From the NCBI GenBank assembly GCA_030789695.1, contig CM061141.1, positions 319,116,452 to 319,180,451 on the forward strand: a DNA stretch of 64,000 nucleotides, read 5' to 3'. How positions within the stretch are numbered: position 1 is the first letter of the stretch; the number at the start of each line of letters is the position of its first letter. This DNA comes from Scilla litardierei. Taxonomy: Eukaryota > Streptophyta > Magnoliopsida > Asparagales > Asparagaceae. The notes beneath the pieces are model-generated. The model searched no databases. It was not told the origin of the DNA and saw only the letters and a list, made by a program, of their open reading frames with translations. Of the stretch, positions 24,450 through 36,659 are shown piece by piece. A program made the translations under genes and the position numbers.

Positions 24450-27400
24450 TTTTTAATTTTTTTTAAAAAATTAACAAAACGAAAATAAAGCGACCCAAAC
24501 ATATTTACAGCGTATTTATATTTTTCATCAGTGCTGAGCTTCTTGGAAAAAAGAATTGCCTAGCTTGAAAAATAAATAAATTAAAATAAACACAGAAAGA
24601 ATAGAAAAATAAATTGACATATCACACTTCAAAAAAACATTCTCTCAGCTTTCATTTTATTGGTTTTACAAAAATGTAATTATCTTCCAAGTTACAATTT
24701 CAATACCCTGACCATGAAATACATGTAATAGCTCTATCTCACTTCTCTGATGTCATATGTAACAAGGCAAGATCTACGTCGATCACAAGTCTTAAAATGA
24801 GTTGAAATGGTCAACTTTTTGAGATGACTAGTAGAAATCAGTAGGTTTTCCGACCTTTACATTCAGTTCTGCAAGTAATTGATGATAGCATTCTTCTGCC
24901 AACTCTTAAAGCTCCTGCACCAGAGCGAATCTCAGCCGTTAGCAAATCAATCAACCTAACTAACGAGGGGCGAATAGTGAAGCTAAAGCACATGACAGGA
25001 AACATAAGTTGAAACAAAGATTCAATGGCTATATAGGACTTGGGATCTGATGTGTGTAAATTGTTCATGACCGAATTAAGTGAATGCACACCCTCTAAAA
25101 AAGAGAGTTATTGCAACAGTCTAAAAGGATTCCCAAAATATTTGATCTTCCATGTGACAAAAGCAGAAACAAATTGCGATCAGGGTTCATGGGTTTCACA
25201 TTAGATCCATCAAAGAATAATTCAACATGATCTATATACACATACAAGGGAATAATGGGCACCATGTCCTCTACATCTTAATCTTATAATAAGATACAGA
25301 GTCAACTAGAGCCCAAGTTCATGCAAAGATAGATCATGTCCCCAAAAGCCACAACACAACAGGTTTAGAACATTGGCCAGTAAAATTTTTCTTCATACAA
25401 CGTATCATGTCCATGAATACCACAATACAACCTGTTTAAAACATTGGCCACTAAAAGTTTTCTTCGTATAAATCGGCTTCCATCAACTTTATAGGTGGAC
25501 GATTATGTTAGTTTCATAGACCTACTTCCTACTGCTTAGGAAATAGATGCTATGATACATGCATGAATGTAAAATAAATAGTGGAGAATGATCATGGTAG
25601 ATCATGCATCTGTAGGGTAAATTTAATTTAGGAATTCATGCAAGATATATATTCTTGATAATAAACAATGGTGTGAACTTTCAAAAAGTATGAATGAAAA
25701 ATTGCACCATGAACCGGATGGAAGTTATGGTATTATTACCATAAGTAATATAAAATACAAGATAAGTTTCATGTAAGTTGATTGTTATATAGGGGGGCCC
25801 GGGAGATTCATTCTCTATGCCAGTATAAAATGTGAAGGAAATAACAGAACGATCATCTTGCTAATATGTATATCTTATTGCAAACACAACTAATCAGGAT
25901 TCAATAAAATTTTAGAATCCAAACCATTATCTGCTTCTGGTCCTTTCACATGGTAGTCAGAATTCTTATATATCGAGATATTGGTAATCCTGGCAAGCAG
26001 GATATTTCCCTTATAGCTTTGTCTTTGTACAAGTTCAAGCACATGCTCGCACACGTGTGCAGACACAAACACACAGACACACACACACACATGGAAATCC
26101 AAAAGTTGCACTAAGAAGAAAAACTTACTTTTGGTCAAGGTGTGCAATTATTTCTCCTCCTGGAAAAGCCAATCTAGTAGCCTCTTATGCAACTTTGATT
26201 GATTGCTTCCATGTTCCACCAATGTCATTCTGATGGCCATCTCCTTTATTCTGCTTAGTATCTTCCATTGGCAAGGAATACCCTGATAACAAGTGGCCCA
26301 CCCACCCAAACACCATCCTTCCCGATTTTTTGAACAAGATGAAACAGAATTTTATTTAAAAATGCTCATGTTCTCAATTCTTGCAATGCAGCAGAATATA
26401 CATCATTACTTGATTTAAAATGGATTGATAGCATGGCAATACAACAAGGGCACAAATCTAGCCCATAAAAACTGATAAAAAGTTTTATTTGGACTCGTAA
26501 GTGGGAAATATACACATCACTACTCTAACAAATGCCAAAAGGAGGTAATTGATACATCATTTAGTACATGGAGAAGGCGATAAATCATACAACTACCATA
26601 TTCAATTAGCACTGTACATTTTAATATGGGACTCGTATCCCCAACTAACAGTACATGTTAAAATAATATTAGGTTCGACATCTAAATGCCAAAAAAATTC
26701 TAAATGAACCACATGATGAAATAGTTACGGAATGATTTGCTTATGAAGCATATTAGTTGAGTAACTATGGTGAGTTGGCCTTTTAAAGATGGGGTATTTC
26801 AAGTATGCAACTTTAAGGGGTGGAAAATTTCAAGTGGTATGAACATATTTAGGGAAACAAGTGGAATGAACATATTTAGGGACAAGGCCCTTGCTGGCTT
26901 AGTGAACTAGTTATTTGAAGCCATATGCTTTACTGGAGTGCCTAAATATTATAATATTTAAAGTGGCTGACATCAAAAAAACATAGAATCCAAGCCAGTT
27001 AGTTGTGTAGAAGCCTTGCGTCGTTATGACTCTAGCTTTTACATGTACAAAATTAGCATGGCTAACAACTTGATTCATATACGTAGCAAAAGTCTTTACA
27101 GGCGACAAAATATCCAATCTGTGTAAAATAAAAATCAGTCATATGTAGAAGAGGAAGAAGAGATGGCAGTCATCTTCTCCACGACTTCTAAGTTATAACC
27201 TAGTACAAAGCACTGGTTATCGGCTCCCTTGATACTTTGAAGGGTTAGCTGCAAATAGCTTCAATCGTGACAAAATTTACTTCTGTGTTTGTCCCTGTTC
27301 AATTTTCCAAAGTAGTGACAAGTCAATAAACTCCTAAGCTATTTTCATCTTCATAATTCCTGCAGATCTTGTCTATTATTCTTCATACTATGGATATCCA

Positions 27401-28639
27401 TTTCCTCTCCACCAAAAAGAAGAACACACAAATCTCTTATTGGATGTGCAAAGCAAAGTTATACTTTTCATCTATTTGTATCCAGAATCCATAAGATTAC
27501 ATATTTTTTTTCCTAAACTATCATAATAGAGAGTTTTATTACGACCCCTCCACAAGCGGTATACCATTCCTAACATCAATTTGGTTCATCTCAAATATAT
27601 GATACTTTTTTTATTAATAGATGTATGGATGACATTAACAAGACTAAGTGTTGCCTTTTAGGATCTCACTGTTTTGGTTTTGAAAGCTGAAGTATACAAT
27701 AAATAATTAAAGTAATGGAGAGGAGATGTTAGTGATGCTTACAAAACTATGTTCATGTGACGAGGTGCATAGTGACCGCCTCCTATCCCAAGAAGAACTT
27801 TATTTTTACCATCATTCCTGTGACATAATATAATAAATATATAGAACAAATAACACGAGTGAAATTGCTCTAACTCCGTGAACTGAAATAATCTGGAATG
27901 CACTTAAAAATCTTTCTTACAATGTGTTCTTTCTTAAAAAACAGATATTCTATTAATGTCCTGATTAAGGGGGGCTCTTTTTTATTGGTCTGGAAATCTA
28001 AATAACTTGTTTATTCCAATAATGATCCTGTTGGCTATATATATCCATTTTTTCAAAGATTTGATGCATTGAGAATGTATCGATTAGTTATGCATATTCC
28101 GAGGGATAATTTATGCTCTTCGTATCATACCACCATAGAATATTACAGTGTTCATACCTTTGCCAATCTCCTATATCACTGCCCCCTTCCAATCCAAGTC
28201 CTTTCTACAAAAGCTGCAGATATCACAACAGTGAATTAATCAACTTGTTAATAATATGAGGAGTAAATTAGTTTTTGATGAATTATTCAAGTTGGGCAAA
28301 AAATGTCAATAAATAATAAAATTCGTGGCTATACAGGACAAGAAACATACGTTGAAACAAAGCTTCTATGGCTATACATGACTTCGAATCTGACGTGTGT
28401 GTAAATTGTTCATGACCGAATTAAGTGAATGCACACCCTCGAAATGAGAGTTATTGCAACATTCTAAAAGGCATCAAATATTTGATCATCGAAACAAATA
28501 GCACTCAGAGTTCATGGTTTTCAAAGTAGATCCATTGATGAATAATACCAAATTGCACAACATGAGGCTCAAGAATTACATGAACTAATATATAGTTCAG
28601 TTTATTGGAATACAACCGTTCACGGTGGAAAGAGGCTTC
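24450..28639 (-). repeat. Body module, copy 5 (most complete)
   Basis: This is the fullest uninterrupted body (~4.19 kb), with proximal and distal halves and B / B' on either side. Minus-strand exon-like segments are present but degenerate. About 125 bp around the ATGGTGACAAAAAACGAGG region are missing near 27350. The distal part from about 27356 matches 58102-59384 and shares diagnostic changes with it (CATACTATGG, AACACACAAATC). Confidence 0.9.
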
Positions 28640-29058
28640 ATTAGCCACGGATTGGCCGTGTCTAAAGTTCATTAGCCACGGCCAATATGGGAGACATGCC
28701 GTGGCTATTGATCACTAGCTACAGGCTAGTCTGTCGTTAATACTCGACATTAGCCACGGAATTTCTGTGGCTAATACGCATTAGCTACAGATTTGTTTTG
28801 CCCATTTCGTGGCTAATGATGACATTTTTTCTGTTGTCAAATGAATCACTTTAGCCACGGACGTTCGTGGCTAATGGTCCGTGGCTAATATATCTGCCAC
28901 GGACCATGTTTCATTTATCCACAGAATTTTTCGTATTAGATACGCCACTTTCCGTCACGGACTATTAGCCACGAAATTTCTAAAAATCCGTGGCTAATGT
29001 GAATTAGCCATGGATTACATGGCATTAGCCACAGATATGTTCGTGGCTAATGTCCAAT
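28640..29058 (-). repeat. Module B', inverted (with copy 5)
   Basis: An inverted B block running from TTAGCCACGGATTGGCC to GGCTAATGTCCAAT. It is more diverged than the forward copies: several motifs are mutated (TTTCTGTGG, CCATGGATTAC). Confidence 0.87.
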
Positions 29059-31181
29059 TCTCGCAGCTGCTTCTGTCATGTTCTTCTCTTGCAGATTCAT
29101 TATATATATCTAGATGCAGAACGTAAGAAATAATAAGACCCAACTATCTGCACCACAAAAAATGCGGTGCAGTCTTTTTTTTTCGTTTAGGGAAACAAAA
29201 TATCATTTCAATATGCTTTTATGTCACATCAAAACAAAATGACATACTATTTAAGGGAAAAAAGCAGCCTGCACCGCATGTACGATGCAGATAGCAATTA
29301 TCAAAGAATATGGTGTGTGAGTGGTTTTTGATGAAGAGGGACGCCGCCAATAAATTCCGGATTTAATTCGGTTAAGAGAAACAGGGGTATAATGAAGAGG
29401 TACGCCGCCAAGAATTTGGTTTGTTTAGTCCCACATCGGGATTATATTTTGTGGGGGAGAGTTGAGGGCCGATGGGCTATTGGGATTGAGCTTTTTCGCC
29501 TTCTCCTCCATGTTGAAAGGTTTTGTTGGAAGGATGAAGGAATTAAAATAAACTCAATATGAAATATGAAGAATGAAGAGTTCTCGCATCAGCTTCTGTC
29601 CTGTCTTTTCTCTTGCTGGTTCATTATATATATCTAGATGCAGATCGAAAGAAAGAGTAGAATCCAACTATCTGCACCGCATACAATACGGAGCAGTTCT
29701 TTTTTCATTTAGGGAAACAAAATATCATTTTCATTTGGATTTTATGTCACATCAAAACAAAATACCATTCGATTTAAGGGAAAAAAGCTGTCTGCAGCGC
29801 ATATGCGGTGCAGATAGCAATTATCAAAAAATATGGTAGGTGGGTGGTTTTTGATGAAGAGGGACGTCGCCAATAAATTCCGGATTTAAACCGGTTAACA
29901 AAAACAGGTGTATAATGAAGAGGGATGCCGCCAAGAATTTGGTTTGTTTAGTCCCACATCGGGGTTATAATTAGTACCGTGCTTTTAATACGTTATTTTT
30001 GGGAGCACATAACATAGTTGACGACGCGCCAGCCTAGCGGTCCTCGAAGGACAGGACAGAAGCTGTTGCGAGAATTCTTTATTCTTCATATTTCATATTG
30101 AGTTTATTTTAATTCCTGTATCCTTCCAACATAGCCTTTCAACATGGTGGAGAAGGGGAAAAAAAGCTCAATCCCAATAGTCCAACGGCCCTCTGCTCTC
30201 TCCCGCAAACATAATCTCAGCTCAACTATGTTATGTGCTCTCAAAAGTAACGTATTTAAAGCACGGTACTAATTATAACCCTGATGTGGGACTAAACAAA
30301 CCAAATTCTTGGCGGTGTCCCTCTTCATTATACACTTGTTTCTGTTAACCGATTTAAATTTGGAATTTATTTGCGGCGTCCCTCATCATCAAAAGACACA
30401 CCCACCATATTCTTTGATAATTGCTATCTGCATCGCACATGCGGTGCAGGCTGCTTTTTTCCCTTAAATAAAATGGTATTTTGTTTTGATGTGACATAAA
30501 AGCCTATTGAAATGATATTTTGTTTCCCTAAACGAAAAAAGGACAGCACCGCATTTTATGCGGTGGAGATAGTTGTGTTCTATTCTTTCTTCCGTTCTGC
30601 GTCTATATATTTATAATGAACCTGCAAGAAGACATGACAGAAGCAGCCTGCACCGCATGAGAATTCTTCATTCTTCATTCTTCATAATTCTTCATATTTC
30701 TTTCATCCTTCCAACAAAACCTTTCAACATGGAGGAGAAGGCGAAAAAGCTCAATCCCAATCGTCCAACTGCACTCAGCTCTCTCCCGCAAAATATAACT
30801 CCGATGTGGGACTAAACAAACCGAATTTTTGGTGGCGTCCCTCTTCATTTTACCCCTGTTTCTGTTAACCGATTTAAATCCGGAATTTATTGGCGGCGTC
30901 CCTCTTCATTAAAAGTCACCCATCCACCATATTCTTTGATAATTGCTATCTGCACCGCACATGCGGTGCAGGCTGCTTTTTTCCCCTTAAATAGAATGAT
31001 ATTTTGTTTTGATGTGACATAAAAGCCTATTGAAATTATATTTTGTTTCCCTAAACGAAAAAAAGGACTGCACCGCATTTTATGCGGTGCAGATAGTTGG
31101 GTCATATTCTTTCTTACGTTCTGCATCTAGATGTATGTAATGAACCTATAAGAGAAGGACATGACAGAAGCTGCTGCGAGA
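29059..31181. repeat. Module A inverted array 5
   Basis: An older-looking version of module A, with more substitutions than arrays 2 and 4. Forward subunits run from 29059 and about 29580, the centre is near 30040, and reverse subunits run to 31181. It contains the best-preserved hairpin cassette at 30946-31096. Confidence 0.87.
30946..31096. mobile_element. MITE-like cassette inside module A (best copy)
   Basis: A 151-bp segment with terminal inverted repeats CTATCTGCACCGCA and TGCGGTGCAGATAG, flanked on both sides by TTG, which could be a 3-bp target duplication. Each end is itself a hairpin: TGCACCGCA-CA-TGCGGTGCA on the left and CTGCACCGCAT-TTT-ATGCGGTGCAG on the right. The interior contains TTTTGATGTGACATAAAA and no open frame. 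The same cassette sits in almost every A subunit, flanked by CAA in the forward ones, so it entered before A was amplified. The family is not assigned. Confidence 0.6.
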
Positions 31182-31593
31182 ATTGGACATTAGCCATGGA
31201 CAAATTTGTGGCTAATGCCATGGAATCAGTGGCTAATTCACATTAGCTACGGATTTTTAGAAATTCCATGGCTAATAGTCCGTGACGAAAAGTGGCGTTG
31301 TTAATGCGAAAAATTCCGTGGCAAATGAAAGACGATTCGTGGCAGATATATTAGCCACGGACGTCCGTGGAAAATGTGATTCTTTTGACAACAGAAAAAA
31401 TGACCTCATTAGCCACAGAATGGGCCGTGTCAAAAAACAAATCGGTAGCTAATGTGTATTAGCCACGGAAATTCCGTGGCTAATGTCGAGTATTAACGAC
31501 AGACTAGCCTGTGGCTAGTGATCAATAACCACGACATGTCTTCCAGATTGGCCGTGGCTAATGAACTTTAGACACGGCCAATCCGTGGCTAAT
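31182..31593 (+). repeat. Module B, copy 6
   Basis: A forward B block, more diverged than copies 1-5, with an extra CCATGGAATCAGTGGC segment near 31218 that is shared only with copy 7. The central palindrome is reduced to one arm. Confidence 0.88.
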
Positions 31594-33827
31594 GTTTTAA
31601 TTTTTTTAAAAAAAAATTAAAAAACGAAAATAAATCGACCCAAACATATTTACAACGTATTTATAATTTTCATCAGTGTTGTGCTTCTTTCAAAAAAGAA
31701 TTGCCTTGCTTGAAAAATAAATAAATAAAAATAAATACAGAAAGAATAGAAAAATAAATTGACTTATCACACTTCAAAAAAACATTCTCTCAGATTTCAT
31801 TTTATTGGTTTTACAAAACTGTAATTATCTTCCAAGTTACCATTTCAATACGCTGACCATGAAATACATGTAATAGCTCTATCTCACTTCTCTGATGTCA
31901 TATATAACAAGGCAAGATCTACGTCGATAACAAGTCTTAAAATGAGTTAAAATGGTCAACTTTTTGAGATGACTAGTAGAAATCAGTAGGCTTTCCGATC
32001 TTTACATTCAGTTTTGCAAGTAATTGATGATAGCATTCTTCTGCCAACTCTTAAAGCTCCTGCACAGAGTGAATCTCAGCCGTTAGCAAATCAATCAACC
32101 TAACTAACGAGGGGCGAATAGTGAAGCTAAAGCACATGACATTCTGATGGTCATCTCCTTTATTCTGCTTAGCATCTTCCATTGGCAAGGAATACCCTGA
32201 TAACAAGTGGCCCACCCAAACATCATTCTTCCTGATTTTTTGAACAAGCTGAAACCGAATTTTATTTAAAAATGCTCATGTTCTCAATTCTTGCAAAGCA
32301 GCAGAATATACATCATTACTTGATTTAAAATGGATTGATAGCATGGCAATACTACAAGGGCACAAATCTAGCCCATAAAAACTGATAAAATTTTTTATTT
32401 GGACTCGTAAGTGGGAAATGTACACATCACTACTCTAACAAATGCCAAAAGGAGGTAATTGATACATCATTTAGTACATGGAGAAGGCGATAAATCATAT
32501 AACTACCATATCCAATTAGCACTGTAAATTTTAATATGGGACTTCATATTCCCAACTAACAGTACATGTTAAAATAATATTAGGTTCGACATCTAAATGC
32601 CAAAAAAAATCTAAATGAACCACATGATGAAATAGTTACGGAATGATTTGCTTATGAAGCATATTAGTTGAGTAACTATGGTGACTGGCCTTTTAAAGAA
32701 TGGGGGTATTGCAAGTATGCAACTTTAAGGGGTGGAAAATTTCAAGTGGAATGAACATATTTAGGGAAACAAGTGGAATGAACATATTTAGGGACAAGGC
32801 CCTTGCTGGCTTAGTGAACTAGTTATTTGAAGCCATATGCTTTACTGTAGTGCCTAAATATTATAATATTGAAAGTGGCTGACAACAAAAAAACATAGAA
32901 TCCAAGCCAGTTAGTTGTGTAGAAGCCTTGCTTCATCATGACTCTAGCTTTTACATTTACAAAATTAGCATGGTTAACAATTTGATTCATATATGTAGCA
33001 AAAGTCTTTACAGGCGACAAAATATCCAATGTGTAAAATAAATATCAGTCATCTGTAGAAGAGGAAGAAGAGATGGCAGTCATCTTCTCCACGTCTTCTA
33101 AGTTATAACCTAGTACACCGCACTGTTTATCAGCTCCGTCGATACTTTGAAGGGGTAGCTGCAAAGAGCTTCAACCGTGACAAAATTTACTTCTGGGTTT
33201 GTCCCTGTTCAATCTTCCAAAGTAGTGACAAGCCAATAAACTCCTAAGCCATTTCCATCTTCATCATGATATAAGATGGTGACAAAAAACGAGGCAAAAG
33301 TTTCCAAGCCAAGGACCAACAATTATTCCAGCAGATCTTGTCTATTATTCTTCATACTAAGGATATCCATTTCCTCTCCACCAAAAAGAAGAACTCACAA
33401 ATCTCTTATTGGATGTGCAAAGCAAAGTTATACTTTTAATCTCTTTTTATCCAGAATCCATAAGATTACATATTTTTTTCCCCTAAACTATCATAATAGA
33501 GAGTTTTATGACGACCCCTCCACAAGCGGTATACAATTCCTAACATCAATTTGGTTTATCTCAAATATATGATATTTTTTTATTAAGAGATGTATGGATG
33601 ACATTAACAAGAATAAATGTTGCCTTTTAGGATCTCACTGTTTTGGTTTTGAAAGCTGAAGTATACAATAAATAATTAAAGTAATGGAGAGGAGATGTTA
33701 GTGATGCTTACAAAACTATGTACATGTCACGAGGTGCATAGTGACCACCTCCTATCCCAAAAAGAACTTTATTTTTACCATCATTCCTGCGACATAATAT
33801 AATAAATATATAGAACAAATAACACGA
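31594..33827 (-). repeat. Body module, copy 6 (large internal deletion)
   Basis: The proximal part jumps at about 32138-32142 from AGCACATGACA to TTCTGATGG, losing about 1.2 kb relative to copy 5. The distal half then runs to AACACGA at 33827, where homology stops abruptly and single-copy sequence begins. Other copies continue AACACGAGTGAAATTGC. Confidence 0.88.
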
Positions 33828-33932
33828 ATCAACGGTTGGATTGAGGGCTGAATAGGACAAGCTGACTAAGACAAATAGATTAATAAAAAGACGACTGAGA
33901 TTTAATCTTGATGAATCAACGGTTGGATTGAG
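33828..33932 (+). repeat. 18-bp direct repeat at left breakpoint
   Basis: ATCAACGGTTGGATTGAG occurs at 33828-33845 and again at 33915-33932. The first copy starts exactly where the array homology ends. It may be a feature of the Helitron 5' end or a leftover of captured upstream sequence. Confidence 0.6.
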
Positions 33933-33959
33933 GTTTTAAAAAAATTCTGTAGGGAAAAT

Positions 33960-34263
33960 TCGCAACTTTTGTGGAGAGAACCCCAACCCTAGTTTTCCTC
34001 GGGAAACAATGGGATCTAAGCACGCGGATTGATGACTTGGCTCTCTCACAAAAATTTATGGGATCTGCGCCAGCAAAACTCAATGGTTGAGATTCACCTT
34101 CTCTAGATAGAGAAAACGACAGCAACAAAAAAACTTCTGTCTTTTTCCTTTCGATCTATCGTGCCCCCCAATCAACTTCAAGGTTTTTGAGCTCGATCTT
34201 GACGGAGAAACGGAGAGAGGGGATCTCGAAGAAGAAGAAGAGTCTCGAAGGAGAAGGATAGGT
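33960..34263 (+). other. 5' UTR-like captured sequence
   Basis: This has the composition of a plant gene leader, with TTTTCCTTTCGATCTATCG, purine-rich GAAGAAGAAGAAGAG and an AAGGATAG|GTATGGG that could be a splice donor. A short frame from 34264 to 34449 shows no recognisable domain. I treat the stretch as captured upstream or leader sequence. From 34450 to 34990 I see only intron-like, T-rich DNA. Confidence 0.35.
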
Positions 34264-34995
34264 ATGGGATTCTGCTTTCAGCTGTTTCACTCTCTAACAA
34301 TGGCGTTCTATGCTTCCCTCAGATCTGCAGCGCCTTCCTCGATGGATTCTAAGCAAAGCCAACAAAAAAGCCATTTCTTTATTTTCCCCTTTAGTTGGAA
34401 TCGCTCTAATGTCGGTTGGAATCACTCTAATGTCTTGATTTGTTTCTAATTTTTCGGTTTATTTTGAAATTGAAGGTGGCAAGTGTTGGACTTTGCTCAG
34501 TTTAAGTGCAGCACGATTTCGTTCTTCAATTTCCTGTAACCTGAATGCATCTAAGGTTTCTTCTTTTTCTTTCTCAATCTATATCTTTTTTAAAATTAAT
34601 CTATTGAGAAAAATAGGTTCCTTCAAGTTTTTTTTTGCTTTTTGCAGGTTGGAGATCTGAGAATGGAAAAGGAAATATGTTGAAGGCATACAGATTTTTG
34701 TTCTTAAAGAATGATCTACAGAGAAGAATATTGTAAGTAAAGAAGAACGATCACAATGCTTTTTTTGCATAAAATAAATAAAAATCCTAACTGTATTGTA
34801 AGTATTACAATTGAAGGATGGCACATCTTCCCTTTTCAAAAATTTTGTTGGATTTTCTTGGATGAGGGTTGATAGTTTGGGTTCTGTTACTTGGCTGTGG
34901 ATTTTGTTTGACTGAAGTTTAATCGTCCAATAATATCATGTCAAACAAATTTTCCCTCTCAAATTTTGTCATGGGTTTAATTTTCGTTGAATGTA

Positions 34996-35760
34996 GATGT
35001 AGTTACGATGATAGAAACCGTTATTCCACTGGAGACACAAGACAATTTTCATATTGGTACTCATTTATTCCTTTTGAGACATAGTTCAGAATATCCTAAT
35101 TCGCCAACAAGTCATGTGTATGATGGTTAAAGCTGCAAATTAGTTTAACTACTATATTGTAGTGTAATTACATTAATTTAAGTTTTAAGTGTAACTTTCT
35201 GATTATTTGTTAACTACGGCAAATAAGTGTTTCTTACTATTTTTTATAGATTAAATTATCTAATGTATTATTTTTGATTGAAATTGCATAAATGTATGGT
35301 GGATTTTTTCCTACAGGGACACCAGTAAATATAATATTTTATGGTGCATCATATTGGGAGTTCGAATGTACTCCTTTGATGAGTTATACTGCTGGGGGAG
35401 ATAAACTACCTACATTATGTAGTGTCAAAGTTCAGTAGCTATGAAGCAATAGGAGACATGCTGCAAACCATGGGTTATAATGGAAGATAAAAGGTATTCT
35501 ACAAAACCAATATGAATGACTCAGAGAGCAACCTTAGAATAATGTACGATGATATTAGTCTGCAAATGATGTTTGAGGTGATGGAGGGTAATTGGTGCAT
35601 CCAGCTCTACAACGAGGGTACATTTATTGGCCAGTACTTTGCTACCAAAACTAATGGAATTGCAACATAATATGATGAAGATGGGCTTGTCATATATGGA
35701 ACTACATCAAATGAAGTTGCAGTTGATGTAAATATTCTAGAGGAACTACCACATGCCATC
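34996..35760 (+). pseudogene. PB1-like domain gene fragment (captured)
   Basis: A possible first exon starts at the ATG near 35008 (M-I-E-T-V-I-P-L-E) and ends at a GTACTC donor near 35057. The second exon would begin after TTTCCTACAG at about 35318. The second part reads G-T-P-V-N-I-I-F-Y-G-A-S-Y-W-E, then in a shifted frame S-Y-E-A-I-G-D-M-L-Q-T-M-G-Y-N-G, a stop, and K-V-F-Y-K-T-N-M-N-D-S-E-S-N-L-R-I. The pattern of a strand-rich start, a helix ending in L-x-x-M-G-Y and a short F-Y-K strand matches the PB1-like N-terminal domain of plant MULE-type transposase relatives, recalled from family knowledge. At least one frameshift and one stop make it non-coding. The exact family is uncertain. 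Confidence 0.4.
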
Positions 35761-36026
35761 TAATCTTTATGTAGTTAAAGCATATTAAGACATGCATGCC
35801 TCTAACATTCACTCAATTTCATATAGCCTGAATATATTAATTTCTTTGGCCTGTTTTATGTAAATATTTTGAATAAAAGTGTGTAAGACAATAAGAATGA
35901 TATAGAATACTTAAATTTTACCCTTCAATCTGGCTGGCAGTGCTTTACAGTTTATTACATCATCATCAGCATTATCATTTCAATTTCTAATGCTATTCTT
36001 TCATGAAGTTATGATTTTTGTTTAGA

Positions 36027-36074
36027 TGCCAACCATTGCCCAGGTCGCTATTGTTGATCATATGGATTTTATGG
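36027..36074 (+). pseudogene. Short exon-like fragment, unrecognised
   Basis: After a TTTGTTTAG acceptor, the sequence reads M-P-T-I-A-Q-V-A-I-V-D-H-M-D-F-M and is followed by GTATATTT, a plausible donor. It looks like one small captured exon. I do not recognise the source gene, and a chance open stretch cannot be excluded. Confidence 0.25.
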
Positions 36075-36555
36075 TATATTTCGTGATTGATGCCTTTGTG
36101 GTTCCTTCTCTTTTGGAGAAGTTCTTGTTGATTGTTAAACTGTTTTGAATTTCTCTCTAATTTGGTGGGTTTTGAGTTAGGGGTCTGTTTGAAGTAATGT
36201 GTTTATGATGTGTTGGATTTAGGGATTTGTTGACAGTATGATTTAGAAGTTGATAGCACCAAATCTGAATTATAAAGAAAGGGTATGAGTAACATATGCA
36301 AGCATTCAGAAGTGACTATGTCAAACTCATTCTTGCAAAATAATGTGAACATATGCCTGTTCTTTTGTAGGAATGTGAAATTGGGAAAGCATGAGCTACT
36401 AGCCATTTGCTTCCTCCATGTAGTTGGTAGGTAGGAGAAAGTGCAAGTTGACAGCATCCACTATTACATATATCCTTTCTTTATAATTCAATTTGGGGTT
36501 CATGTTTTTAATTAGACCTTCATTTACTTAAATGCCTCACCTTTATGTTTTGAGC

Positions 36556-36654
36556 AGCGAGTAGTTCCCCATTGTGCTGAGAGTTCTGGTGGTCGATGAC
36601 GACGTCACCTGCTTAAATATTCTGGAGCAAATGATTCATATGTGCCTCTATCGG
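36556..36654 (+). pseudogene. Type-B response regulator (ARR-B) receiver fragment
   Basis: After a TTTTGAGCAG acceptor, the plus strand reads F-P-I-V-L-R-V-L-V-V-D-D-D-V-T-C-L-N-I-L-E-Q-M then I-H-M-C-L-Y. This is the start of the receiver domain of plant type-B response regulators, the cytokinin phosphorelay transcription factors. The V-V-D-D-D acidic pocket that binds magnesium is visible, as is the C-L-x-I-L-E helix typical of this subfamily. Only about 30 residues remain. The phospho-acceptor aspartate, the rest of the receiver and the GARP DNA-binding domain are absent, and an in-frame TAG lies just upstream. It is a captured exon fragment, not a gene. Confidence 0.75.
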
Positions 36655-36659
36655 GGGAA

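Noticed and set aside
3615..31593. Assignment of the B-flanked unit to a CACTA transposon
   Set aside because: The GCCACGGA arrays look right for subterminal repeats, but there is no CACTA terminus, no clear target duplication and no transposase.
1..34000. CRISPR or satellite-type array
   Set aside because: Repeats are long, nested and inverted, with bodies carrying exon-like sequence; spacing and content fit neither a CRISPR nor a simple satellite.
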